From NCBI GenBank assembly GCA_946617655.1, contig CAMOKL010000029.1:1-16647 (forward strand): a stretch of DNA of 16,647 nt, in the 5' to 3' direction. Shown here piece by piece: positions 1 to 6,659 of the stretch (positions are counted from its first letter, which is position 1; the number at the start of each line of letters is the position of its first letter). The notes beneath the pieces are model-generated. The model ran no database searches, was not told where the DNA came from, and saw only the letters and a program-made list of their open reading frames with translations. The stretch is from Anaeroplasma sp902783745 (lineage in GTDB: Bacteria > Bacillota_I > Bacilli_A > Acholeplasmatales > Anaeroplasmataceae). Both the position numbers and the translations under genes were made by a program.

Positions 1-4
1 ATAG

Positions 5-44
5 AAAAAGACTCAAGAAAATTTATTAAAAATTCTTGAATCTT
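5..44 (-). terminator. Rho-independent terminator of the TIR-like gene
   Basis: A stem pairs TCAAGAA (13-19) with TTCTTGA (33-39) and, after one mismatch, AAGA (8-11) with TCTT (41-44). On the minus strand it is followed by a T run (complement of 5-9). It lies directly after the stop codon at 51-53, so the short gene has a proper end and is not simply cut by the window edge. Confidence 0.75.
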
Positions 45-50
45 TTAAAA

Positions 51-908
51 TTACTTTCTTTTCTTCTTTTTTACAAATGAATCTAAATCATATATATTAT
101 TTAATTCTTCAATATTACCATTATCGAAATAATCTCTTACATGAACATATACTTCAGGATCTTCTTGTCCACTCATACTCTTAATCGCAATATATACTTG
201 TAATGCTGCATCCTCATCAATTGTTAATTGATCAGTAAGCTGATCTCTTTTAACTGTTGCCTCTTGGAATTCCTTTGGTTTTTCATAAGAACCTGAAAAT
301 AATGTTAAGAAACGTTGTGCCATCTTCTTACATTCGATATTTAATCTATTTCTTTCATTAACACTTTCTTCAAGGTTTCTGAAATTACGGAAGAATGGAA
401 TATTAAATGGTTTAACATATCCTTCTTCATCATTAACCTTAATCATTTCTTGGTTGAATTCAAGCTTCATCTTAGGTACTGCTAGTTTCTTTATTTGATA
501 TAAGATATCCATTTTAATTTCATCTAATGTATCATATGTATCATAAATAATCATACTATCAGCAAGATTTCTTTTAACTAAATCTATTGATTCTAAAGTA
601 GATCTTGAATTACGGAAGAATGGTCTTATTATTTTACCTGTTTCTTCGCTTTTTCTTAACGCAAATTCAATTATATCTCTTGTTTCATCAGATGCTGAAT
701 TATTTAAAGTAATTAGTGTATATAATGAATTTTCTAATATCTCATCATAATTTGCGACATTCTTATTAGGATCAAATGTTACAAATTCAAATTGTAAATC
801 ATTTTTGAAAAAATAACCACTAATTTTATAAATAAATGAATCTAAGTCTAACATTTCATCATGTAATGTTTTTTCATTTTCTGTTATGTAAAAAATAGTT
901 TGCTTCAT
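51..908 (-). CDS. TIR-like domain protein, short form without TPR repeats
   Basis: A protein of 285 residues. The start is the ATG at 906-908, preceded by TAGGAG 7-8 bases upstream; an in-frame ATG at 965 lies inside the promoter and is not used. Residues 1-140 alternate strands and helices like the TIR-like/DUF4062-like domain at the head of many Bacillota TPR proteins: a first strand TIFYIT, a central helix, the block YDEILENSLYTLITLNN (54-70), and GKIIRPFF (91-98). Residues 175-230 are helical and charged, probably coiled coil. The stretch VRDYFDNGNIEELNNIYDLD (257-276) resembles the entry to the TPR array in such proteins, but here the chain ends after a Lys/Arg tail, KKKKRK. There is no signal peptide, so it is cytoplasmic. 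The fold call is pattern memory, not a search. Function is unknown; TIR-like domains often act in NAD+ cleavage or signalling, and no catalytic Glu can be assigned here. Confidence 0.75.
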   Translation of the reverse strand: MKQTIFYITENEKTLHDEMLDLDSFIYKISGYFFKNDLQFEFVTFDPNKNVANYDEILENSLYTLITLNNSASDETRDIIEFALRKSEETGKIIRPFFRNSRSTLESIDLVKRNLADSMIIYDTYDTLDEIKMDILYQIKKLAVPKMKLEFNQEMIKVNDEEGYVKPFNIPFFRNFRNLEESVNERNRLNIECKKMAQRFLTLFSGSYEKPKEFQEATVKRDQLTDQLTIDEDAALQVYIAIKSMSGQEDPEVYVHVRDYFDNGNIEELNNIYDLDSFVKKKKRK

Positions 909-936
909 AATAACACTCCTAAAACAATATATGCTT

Positions 937-965
937 ATTATAATATATTTAGGTAAAAAATACAA
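937..965 (-). promoter_or_regulatory. Promoter of the TIR-like gene
   Basis: Minus-strand TTGTAT (960-965), a 17-bp spacer and TATAAT (937-942). The start would fall near 930, giving a leader of about 22 nt that keeps the TAGGAG ribosome site. The -35 box overlaps the hairpin at 961-980. Confidence 0.75.
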
Positions 966-980
966 ATAGGGCCATTTGTA
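955..980 (-). terminator. Second short terminator-like hairpin after pyk
   Basis: TACAAAT (961-967) pairs with ATTTGTA (974-980) around a 6-nt loop and is followed on the minus strand by six T (955-960). It sits just beyond the main pyk terminator and overlaps the -35 box of the next gene, so it may be a back-up terminator or a site acting on that promoter. Confidence 0.5.
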
Positions 981-982
981 TT

Positions 983-1029
983 AAAAAACACCCCAAAGTA
1001 TTTATTATTTCATATAATACTTTTAGGGC
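983..1029 (-). terminator. Rho-independent terminator of pyk
   Basis: On the minus strand CCCTAAAAGTATT (complement of 1016-1028) pairs with AATACTTTGGGG (complement of 991-1002) with one bulge and one G-U pair. A T6 run follows (complement of 983-988). It begins about 10 bp after the pyk stop codon. Confidence 0.85.
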
Positions 1030-1039
1030 ATTTATCTTT

Positions 1040-2458
1040 TTATAGAATGTGTAGCTTAATAGTATCAGTAATTGCACATCCTACACCTGATGCAGATGTA
1101 ATAATTACTTTATCACCCTTTGAAACAATTCCTGTTTCTAAGGCTTTTTCTATTGCATATTTAAATAATTCTTCAACAGAATCCTTCTTTTCTGCATATA
1201 CAGGGAATACATTCCATGCAAGATTTAATTGACGGCATGCCTTCTCATTTACTGTAATTGCGATAATAGGACAATCAGGTCTATATGAAGATAGTTTAAA
1301 TCCTGTCTGACCATGATTTGTTACACAAATAATGGCTTTCGCATTTGTTTGGTATGCAGCAGTAACTGCAGCATTACAAATAACTGATAAGAAATCATTA
1401 CCTAGATTTAAGTTGTTTTCCTTAAATGCTTTTCTATAGTTAATGTTTTGTTCAGTATATACTGCAATATCTTTCATTGCAGTAACAGATTCAAGTGGGT
1501 ATTTACCAGCTGCAGATTCACCTGATAACATTATTGCAGTTGTTCTATCATATATTGCGTTTGCAACATCTGATACTTCAGCACGTGTAGGACGTGGGTT
1601 TTGTTGCATAGAATCTAACATTTGTGTTGCTGTTACAACAAGCTTACCAGAATAATAACACTTTGTAATTAATTCCTTTTGAATTTTTGGTAACATCTTG
1701 AATGGTACTTCAACACCCATATCACCTCTTGCAACCATAATACCATCAGAAACCTTAATGATTTCATCCATCTTTTCGATTCCTTCAGTATTTTCAATCT
1801 TAGAAATAATACGGATTTTTCCTGATGTATCATACTCATCTAATAATTTTCTAATTTCTAATACATCTTCAGGTCTTCTTACAAATGATGCTGCAATATA
1901 ATCAACACATTCTTGAATACCAAAAATCAAATCCTTCTTATCTTGTTCTGATAAGAATGGCATATCAACAATTACATTAGGTATATTAATTGATTTTCTA
2001 TTTGATAATGGTGCGTTATTTAAAACCTCGCAAATAACATTAGTACCACTAATTTCTTTAACCTCAAATGACACTTTACCATCATCAGCTAAAATCTTAA
2101 CACCAGGCTTAACATTTTTTGCTAAATTAGGGAATGTTAAACCAACATGGTTCTCATCTCCTAAATCATTTATATCATTAGTAAAAGTAAATGTTTGTCC
2201 TTTAGTTAGTTCAACCTTATCCCCTTTAAATAAGCCAACTCTAATTTCAGGTCCCCTAGTATCTAGTAAAATAGGAAGTGGTACTCCTAATTCATTTCTT
2301 ATCTTTTTAATTCTATCCATTCTTATTTTATGGTCTTCATGTGTTCCATGTGAAAAGTTTAATCTACAGCAATCAAGTCCATTTTTAATCATTTCCTTTA
2401 ATAGCTTTTCATCATCGCATGCAGGTCCCATAGTACATATAATCTTTGTCTTTCTCAT
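1040..2458 (-). CDS. pyk: Pyruvate kinase
   Basis: Converts phosphoenolpyruvate and ADP to pyruvate and ATP, the last step of glycolysis, in the cytoplasm. The 472-residue form starts at the ATG at 2456-2458, because AAAGGAG lies 8 bases upstream and the family N-terminus (RKTKIICTMGPA) begins there; an upstream in-frame ATG at 2494 would add 12 residues and lacks such a site. Visible motifs: R32, N34, S36 in CRLNFSHG; DTRGPEIR; the active-site lysine K220 and metal ligand E222 in SKIENTEG; ARGDMGVE with D246; TATQML. The C-terminal allosteric domain (about 350-472) ends normally at KLHIL. The extra C-terminal PEP-utiliser-like domain found in some Bacillus enzymes is absent. It is monocistronic, with a terminator on each side. 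Confidence 0.98.
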   Translation of the reverse strand: MRKTKIICTMGPACDDEKLLKEMIKNGLDCCRLNFSHGTHEDHKIRMDRIKKIRNELGVPLPILLDTRGPEIRVGLFKGDKVELTKGQTFTFTNDINDLGDENHVGLTFPNLAKNVKPGVKILADDGKVSFEVKEISGTNVICEVLNNAPLSNRKSINIPNVIVDMPFLSEQDKKDLIFGIQECVDYIAASFVRRPEDVLEIRKLLDEYDTSGKIRIISKIENTEGIEKMDEIIKVSDGIMVARGDMGVEVPFKMLPKIQKELITKCYYSGKLVVTATQMLDSMQQNPRPTRAEVSDVANAIYDRTTAIMLSGESAAGKYPLESVTAMKDIAVYTEQNINYRKAFKENNLNLGNDFLSVICNAAVTAAYQTNAKAIICVTNHGQTGFKLSSYRPDCPIIAITVNEKACRQLNLAWNVFPVYAEKKDSVEELFKYAIEKALETGIVSKGDKVIITSASGVGCAITDTIKLHIL

Positions 2459-2484
2459 ATATCTATACTCCTTTGTCACTATAT

Positions 2485-2513
2485 ATTTTATCATAAAAAT
2501 ATATTGATGAATA
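2485..2513 (-). promoter_or_regulatory. pyk: Probable pyk promoter (extended -10)
   Basis: Minus-strand TGATAAAAT gives an extended -10 (TAAAAT, 2485-2490), with a weak -35 TATTCA 17 bp upstream (2508-2513). It lies between the terminator at 2551-2586 and the pyk ribosome site. Confidence 0.45.
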
Positions 2514-2550
2514 ACATTAAAGAAAAAATTAGTAATTTTATTAAAGTTGA

Positions 2551-2586
2551 AAAGACACCAAAAGGCCGCTTTCTTTTGGTGTCTTT
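2551..2586. terminator. Terminator hairpin after the first esterase gene
   Basis: A perfect 14-bp stem, AAAGACACCAAAAG (2551-2564) with CTTTTGGTGTCTTT (2573-2586), and an 8-nt loop. The following T-tract is interrupted on both strands. It separates the esterase gene (minus strand) from pyk. Confidence 0.8.
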
Positions 2587-2626
2587 CTACTTTTAAATTC
2601 TATTCGAGGAGAATGAAATATTATAA

Positions 2627-2798
2627 TTAATCGAAATATTCGATAATTACATAACAAATATATATACCCTTATTTGAAGAACCAATATAATAAGTTCCAG
2701 CATCAGATATTTCTAAAGTTGTTACTGTTAATGAAGTACCTGCAGCACATGAACCAACTACCTTTGATTTATCTGTAGATTTAACAATATCTCTCATC
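2627..2798 (-). pseudogene. Out-of-frame C-terminal tail of the first esterase lipoprotein
   Basis: This reading frame continues the C-terminal domain of the lipoprotein gene upstream of it. After the shared GAGAGA tract (complement of 2790-2795) it encodes 54 residues starting DIVKSTDKSK and including ISDAGTYYIGSSNKGIY (28-44). A motif of the AGTYYIGS type closes many carbohydrate-binding beta-sandwich domains. No ribosome site or separate start is evident. Restoring the frame would need a net shift of +1 (one base removed or two added), most simply one more GA unit, and would give a protein of about 717 residues. It is read here as a broken tail, not a separate gene. Confidence 0.8.
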
Positions 2799-4778
2799 AC
2801 TACCAGATGACTTTGCAACAACTGTAAGTGTTGCGTTAGCTTCAAGATTAACTGTTAAATATCTTGATGTACCGAATGATGCAGATCCTCCAAGTGATAA
2901 GAATTTAGTAGGTGAATATGTTTCATTTCCATAATTAAATGAACCTGTTCCTGAAGTAACCTTAATATCTTTATCAGTTGTTGCAACAACACCAAATGTA
3001 TCATCTAATTGTGTTGTAGATGTAAAAGATGTTTCAGTAATTGAGGCAAAATCTAATTCTATTACTTTAGTTGGAGTTGGGCGTAGTGATAATTCAATTT
3101 CTGCAATCTTTTCTAATACATCTTGTAATTTTGAATAATTAGTAACACTGTCTCTTACATCTATATTTAATGAATTATATTCTTGCTTTGCAGCTTCTGC
3201 TTTCTCTTTTACTTCTAAATAATTAGTTTCATTAATATTAGATACTTCTTCTAATTCTTCAATCATACTAACACAACTATCTGCAGTTTTATAAACTCTA
3301 TTTGGATTAGTTGGGTTTATCTTATCTAATAATCCCTCAATTTTTGAAGCACTAGATTTTGGTAATAAATTTGATGGATCAACATATTCTTCTGGGGTTA
3401 ATTCAATCTTGGATGTAAAGTTAACGTATTCGCCATTAAATGCTAATTCATCCTTTAATTCTAATAAGCTTTCTGCAACCATTGCAGCTTCAATATAAGC
3501 ACCATACTTATTGTAATGTGTAGCCTCAATACCAGTGCAACCTAAAGATGCATTGTTATAAGCTGCATCATAAGTTTCAGGCCAAGTTCCTACTAAATCA
3601 TTTGGCTTTAATGCCATTAAAGAACCAGCATATGTATTTGTTGCAACCTCAAGCATATTTTTAGTATCATTAAATAAATCTATAAGAAGACATTCTTCTT
3701 CACTTGCAAGCTGTCTTACTGCCTTTACATAAGCGAAATCTTCACCATGTAATCCAGCACCACTCTTTAATGTTCCATCAGCATTAAATGAAACTCTTGC
3801 TACAGGAGTAACAAGTATAGGTGTTGCACCTTTACTTCTTGCAAAATCAATATATTGCTTTAAATACCATTTATATGTACCATCACCATATTGATAATAT
3901 GTATCTCCATATTTACCAATTTCAGTTAATGCACTATTCTCTTCTGATGCTGACGCATAATCTGTATAAGATGAAGGAAGAGTTGATGTTGATACCTTTG
4001 TTGCAGGTGTTACAGGGTAAATACCATTTGCATCAGGTTCCCCTAAAGGTACTGCTCTATTATATAATGTTGAATAATTCTTTGTTTTATCAACATAATA
4101 CTTTGTATCATCATCATTATGACCAAATTGGATTAATAAGAAATCTCCTTCTTTAATTACATCGCCAATTGAATTTCCATCGTTTTCAGTAAATTTGTAA
4201 TTACAGCCTTCAATATCATATAATCTACCTTCATTAATAAATGAACGGCTGCTTCTTCCACCTTGAGCGGCATTCTTTACTGTAATAGAATCGTCTAAAT
4301 ATTTATCTAAATATTGTCCCCAGCCACCAATAAATTGGTTATCATTATATGTTTTTACAGTTGAATCTCCTGCAAGATAAATTGTAGGTGAAGCATCTGT
4401 AACTTTTTCAGATGTTGTAGTTTGTGTAGTAGTATTTATTGTTGTAGTTGGTGCAACTGTTGTCGTATTTGCAGTAGTTGTATTTACTGTTGTAGTTGAC
4501 TCTACTGTTGTCGTATTTGCAGTAGTTGTATTTACTGTTGTAGTTGACTCTACTGTTGTCGTATTTGCAGTAGTTGTATTTACTGTTGTAGTTGATGCTA
4601 CTGTTGTTGTATTTATTGTTGTTGTATCTACTGTTGAATTATTATTTGTTGTTGTGTTAATATTTGATGTATTATCATTACTTGAAGTTGAAGTGTTATT
4701 CTTGCTATTGCATCCTGCAAGAGCTAATAATGCAGTAACTGATAATGCTGATGTAAAAACTATTTTTTTGAATTTCAT
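2781..4778 (-). CDS. SGNH/CE12-type acetylesterase lipoprotein, frameshifted near its C-terminus
   Basis: A surface lipoprotein that probably deacetylates pectin (rhamnogalacturonan-acetylesterase type). The start has a perfect AGGAGG 7 bases upstream. Residues 1-23 are a lipoprotein signal (LAGC, lipidated C23). Residues 24-127 are an Asn/Ser/Thr-rich stalk with 16-residue repeats. The SGNH domain (about 131-445) has the nucleophile S139 in GDST, G174 in GGRSS and GHND (219-222). The final D-x-x-H block reads E418-A-T-H421, so the usual Asp is Glu. Residues 497-563 look like a FIVAR-type helical segment of Gram-positive surface proteins (NYSKLQDVLEKIAEIE). From 570 a beta-rich domain, probably carbohydrate-binding, begins but is cut by a frameshift after R663, ending at C665; its remainder is in another frame downstream. 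It is divergent from an AraC-type regulator. Substrate is inferred. Confidence 0.88.
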   Translation of the reverse strand: MKFKKIVFTSALSVTALLALAGCNSKNNTSTSSNDNTSNINTTTNNNSTVDTTTINTTTVASTTTVNTTTANTTTVESTTTVNTTTANTTTVESTTTVNTTTANTTTVAPTTTINTTTQTTTSEKVTDASPTIYLAGDSTVKTYNDNQFIGGWGQYLDKYLDDSITVKNAAQGGRSSRSFINEGRLYDIEGCNYKFTENDGNSIGDVIKEGDFLLIQFGHNDDDTKYYVDKTKNYSTLYNRAVPLGEPDANGIYPVTPATKVSTSTLPSSYTDYASASEENSALTEIGKYGDTYYQYGDGTYKWYLKQYIDFARSKGATPILVTPVARVSFNADGTLKSGAGLHGEDFAYVKAVRQLASEEECLLIDLFNDTKNMLEVATNTYAGSLMALKPNDLVGTWPETYDAAYNNASLGCTGIEATHYNKYGAYIEAAMVAESLLELKDELAFNGEYVNFTSKIELTPEEYVDPSNLLPKSSASKIEGLLDKINPTNPNRVYKTADSCVSMIEELEEVSNINETNYLEVKEKAEAAKQEYNSLNIDVRDSVTNYSKLQDVLEKIAEIELSLRPTPTKVIELDFASITETSFTSTTQLDDTFGVVATTDKDIKVTSGTGSFNYGNETYSPTKFLSLGGSASFGTSRYLTVNLEANATLTVVAKSSGSDERYC
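4456..4599 (-). repeat. 48-bp tandem repeat, three copies, encoding the Thr-rich stalk
   Basis: Copies lie at 4456-4503, 4504-4551 and 4552-4599. The first two are identical; the third differs at two bases near its end. They encode ANTTTVESTTTVNTTT-type units. Degenerate copies continue to about 4640. Exact identity over 48 bp suggests recent expansion and possible length variation between strains. Confidence 0.9.
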
Positions 4779-4790
4779 ATTATACCTCCT

Positions 4791-4800
4791 AAAACGTTTT
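4791..4800. promoter_or_regulatory. CG-centred palindrome AAAACGTTTT, possible cre/LacI-type operator
   Basis: A perfect 10-bp palindrome lies between the esterase ribosome site and its -10 box, covering the expected transcription start (about 4802). With its flanks it matches about 11 of 14 positions of the CcpA cre pattern TGAAARCGYTTTCA. Repression by catabolite control or a LacI-family protein is an inference. Confidence 0.4.
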
Positions 4801-4808
4801 CTAATGCT

Positions 4809-4837
4809 ATTATAAACATTAAAAAATTCGTTTTTAA
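4809..4837 (-). promoter_or_regulatory. Promoter of the first esterase lipoprotein
   Basis: Minus-strand TATAAT (4809-4814) with a weak -35 TTAAAA (4832-4837) at 17 bp. A weak -35 box is usual for promoters that need an activator, which fits the divergent AraC-type gene. Confidence 0.55.
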
Positions 4838-4866
4838 GAGATTATAAAGACATAATAAAGTGATTT

Positions 4867-4897
4867 TTGTCATATTTTCGAATGTTTATGGTAAAAT
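4867..4897 (+). promoter_or_regulatory. Candidate promoter of the AraC-type gene
   Basis: TTGTCA (4867-4872) and an extended -10, TGGTAAAAT (4889-4897). The spacing of 19 bp is long, and the predicted start (about 4904) would fall on the AGGTGA ribosome site itself, so the true promoter may lie elsewhere in 4779-4913. Confidence 0.25.
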
Positions 4898-4913
4898 TAA
4901 ATCAGGTGATATT

Positions 4914-5741
4914 ATGGAAAGTTTTAATGATACAATTAAATTTATGATGGCAAAAATAATGTTTACCCTAAGAGATTTTAGGTTTCAAATTATGGATAAG
5001 GCATATCCTGCGCATTATCATGGAGAAAATACTTTAGAAATACATTATGTAAAAAAAGGTAGTGGAAAAGTAATACTTGATGGAAAAGAATTTAATGTTT
5101 CTGATAATTGGTTTTATGTAGTACCTCCATTTGTATCTCATACACAAATACCTGATAAAGACAATCCAATGCATAAATATTCAATATATCTTTTAGTTGA
5201 TGATCATACAGGATTTAAAAACTATCTTCCTCTTCTAAAACAAGTATTTGTTGCAGAAGATAAATATAATGCATATGAATTATTTGATAAAATTTTATTT
5301 GAATTTAAAAACGAAATGTTTGGATACAATGAAGTTGTAGTTTCTTGCTTCAAATCCATTATTATATATTTAATGAGAGATGTTAATTTCCATCATGATA
5401 GAATTACTAAATGGATGCCAGATACTAAATCATTTGAAATTGAATCAATTTTCTTAAATGAATTTGCAACAATAACACTAGAAGATTTATCAAAAAGAAT
5501 GTTTATGGGTGTAAGAGAAATGCAACGCTTCTTAGAAAAGAATTATCACAAATCATTTATAGAATTAAAAACTGAAGCAAGGATGAGTTATGCAATAAAT
5601 AAACTCCAATATTCAAATGATTCTATTCTAGATATATCATGGCAATGTGGATATTCAACACCAGAACACTTCTCCTACGCTTTTAAAAAGTATTTTAATA
5701 CTTCTCCTAATAAATATAGAAAACATAATAAAAGTAAATGA
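4914..5741 (+). CDS. AraC-family transcriptional regulator with N-terminal cupin
   Basis: A protein of 275 residues. The start at 4914 is chosen because AGGTGA lies 4 bases upstream; an in-frame ATG at 4860 would overlap the regulatory region. The first 110 residues form a cupin-like sugar-sensing fold: PAHYHGENTLEIHYVKKGSG with the H-x-H pair, then a DGKEF turn and a VVPPFVSH strand. The last 95 residues carry two helix-turn-helix units: ITLEDLSKRMFMGVREMQRF, then ILDISWQCGYSTPEHFSYAFKK with the AraC signature, ending SPNKYRK. It is cytoplasmic and binds DNA. It is divergent from the esterase lipoprotein with 135 bp between the starts, so it very likely controls that gene and perhaps the second esterase. 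The inducer is unknown; a pectin-derived sugar is the natural guess. Confidence 0.93.
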   Translation: MESFNDTIKFMMAKIMFTLRDFRFQIMDKAYPAHYHGENTLEIHYVKKGSGKVILDGKEFNVSDNWFYVVPPFVSHTQIPDKDNPMHKYSIYLLVDDHTGFKNYLPLLKQVFVAEDKYNAYELFDKILFEFKNEMFGYNEVVVSCFKSIIIYLMRDVNFHHDRITKWMPDTKSFEIESIFLNEFATITLEDLSKRMFMGVREMQRFLEKNYHKSFIELKTEARMSYAINKLQYSNDSILDISWQCGYSTPEHFSYAFKKYFNTSPNKYRKHNKSK

Positions 5742-5769
5742 AAAAGGCCATTATGGCCTAATTTCATTT
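5736..5769. terminator. Bidirectional terminator between convergent genes
   Basis: An inner stem, AGGCCA (5745-5750) with TGGCCT (5754-5759), sits inside an outer stem, AAATGAAA (5736-5743) with TTTCATTT (5762-5769). T runs are present on both strands. It overlaps the ends of the AraC gene (plus) and the membrane-protein gene (minus) and can serve both. Confidence 0.85.
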
Positions 5770-6351
5770 TTCTTCACTTTTTCTTTGTCTAAGGTTATAT
5801 GCTAGGGCAAATGTAACAGTCATTACTACTGGCGTCCATATAGAAATATACATTGCAAATATTGAGAATGAAGTATTTTGAATGTTACCCATATTATCTA
5901 ATTTTGCGGTAATAGTTGAATAAAGTGAGAACGCAATTGCAAATACTAACATAACAATAAACATATAATTAACTACAACATATTGCTTTAATCTATGTGC
6001 GAAAGACACATAAAGTCCAAATAATAATATTAATGTTATTAATTGATATGTATTTCTAAATGGTAATAATATATTTAGAACAATTGCAACTGCAAAAACA
6101 TATATTGCAGCAACAAAATGAATTTCACCCTTCTTATATCCAACAATCGCATAAAAAATAATAGAAAAATAAGAAAGTAATACTGCTGAATAGCTTAGTA
6201 TCGGTAATATCCCCATATTATTGATAATACTAAAGCCTAAAACATAGCCTGTGCATATAGATGCAATGGAAATAAAAACAAATTGTACAATTAGAAACGC
6301 GAATTTCCATTGGGGTAGACTTGTCTTATTATTTTTTTGCATAACCAACAT
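5764..6351 (-). CDS. Six-helix membrane protein of unknown function
   Basis: A hydrophobic protein of 195 residues with six likely membrane segments at about 17-40, 46-70, 76-97, 102-118, 123-147 and 161-184, and a basic-acidic cytoplasmic tail RQRKSEEK. The start at 6351 has GGGGAG 5 bases upstream; an in-frame ATG at 6342 with AAAGG 9 bases upstream is an alternative that removes three residues. There is no conserved catalytic motif and no family I recognise. It has its own promoter and shares a terminator with the convergent AraC gene. It sits between two esterase genes, but an independent promoter and terminators on both sides give no firm link to them. Confidence 0.8.
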   Translation of the reverse strand: MLVMQKNNKTSLPQWKFAFLIVQFVFISIASICTGYVLGFSIINNMGILPILSYSAVLLSYFSIIFYAIVGYKKGEIHFVAAIYVFAVAIVLNILLPFRNTYQLITLILLFGLYVSFAHRLKQYVVVNYMFIVMLVFAIAFSLYSTITAKLDNMGNIQNTSFSIFAMYISIWTPVVMTVTFALAYNLRQRKSEEK

Positions 6352-6376
6352 CCTTTCTCCCCATCTTTATATTTAT

Positions 6377-6404
6377 ATTATACTATATTTTTTTATTTGT
6401 CCAA
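6377..6404 (-). promoter_or_regulatory. Promoter of the six-helix membrane protein gene
   Basis: Minus-strand TATAAT (6377-6382) with TTGGAC (6399-6404) at 16 bp. The leader would be about 19 nt and includes the GGGGAG site. Confidence 0.6.
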
Positions 6405-6425
6405 AATTAAGTGTTTTCATTGATG

Positions 6426-6478
6426 AAAAAATATCTCCAAAAGTAGATATATAATACAACTATCTGCTATGGAGATAT
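6426..6478 (-). terminator. Long hairpin with T5, outermost terminator after the second esterase
   Basis: ATATCTCCA (6431-6439) pairs with TGGAGATAT (6470-6478), and AGTAGATA (6442-6449) with TATCTGCT (6461-6468, one G-U pair), separated by a small internal loop. On the minus strand five T follow (complement of 6426-6430). It may insulate the membrane-protein promoter that begins about 20 bp further on. Confidence 0.6.
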
Positions 6479-6555
6479 AATATTAATTTATTATTCTTTC
6501 ACTATTAAAAATAATCGATGCTTTGTAAGGTGTATTTTACATTTTTGCTTATAAG
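6479..6555. other. AT-rich spacer with no recognised feature
   Basis: The gene-free stretch 6352-6659 (308 bp) holds a promoter at its left end and three hairpins. Between the hairpins, this spacer shows no open frame with a ribosome site and no clear RNA gene on either strand. Confidence 0.5.
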
Positions 6556-6583
6556 AAAAACCTCCTAGAGTATAACTCTAGGA
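6556..6583 (-). terminator. Main terminator of the second esterase gene
   Basis: TCCTAGAGT (6563-6571) pairs with ACTCTAGGA (6575-6583) around a 3-nt loop, followed on the minus strand by T5 (complement of 6556-6560). Confidence 0.85.
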
Positions 6584-6587
6584 AGTA

Positions 6588-6617
6588 TTCTTGATTTGAA
6601 TATACTTGAATCAAGAA
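6588..6617 (-). repeat. Inverted repeat downstream of the second esterase
   Basis: TTCTTGATTT (6588-6597) pairs with GAATCAAGAA (6608-6617), ending in one G-U pair. No T run follows directly. Together with the hairpin at 6563-6583 it forms a structured 3' end that could protect the transcript. Confidence 0.6.
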
Positions 6618-6659
6618 ATCTCTAATAAGAGAGAGAAATTATATTTTTAAACTGAGATT

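Noticed and set aside
1047..1901. Three short plus-strand frames inside pyruvate kinase
   Set aside because: They are antisense to a fully conserved enzyme and carry no start signals.
3821..4156. Open frame of 111 codons on the plus strand inside the first esterase gene
   Set aside because: It is antisense to a clear SGNH domain, has odd composition (Leu/Tyr/His-rich) and no ribosome site; a shadow of the real gene.
4456..4640. Possible CRISPR array
   Set aside because: Repeats are directly adjacent, in frame and coding for a Thr-rich stalk; there are no unique spacers.
6251..6454. Plus-strand frame of 67 codons over the start of the six-helix membrane gene
   Set aside because: It overlaps the promoter and start of the minus-strand gene, has no ribosome site, and its hydrophobic stretch is a by-product of AT-rich sequence.
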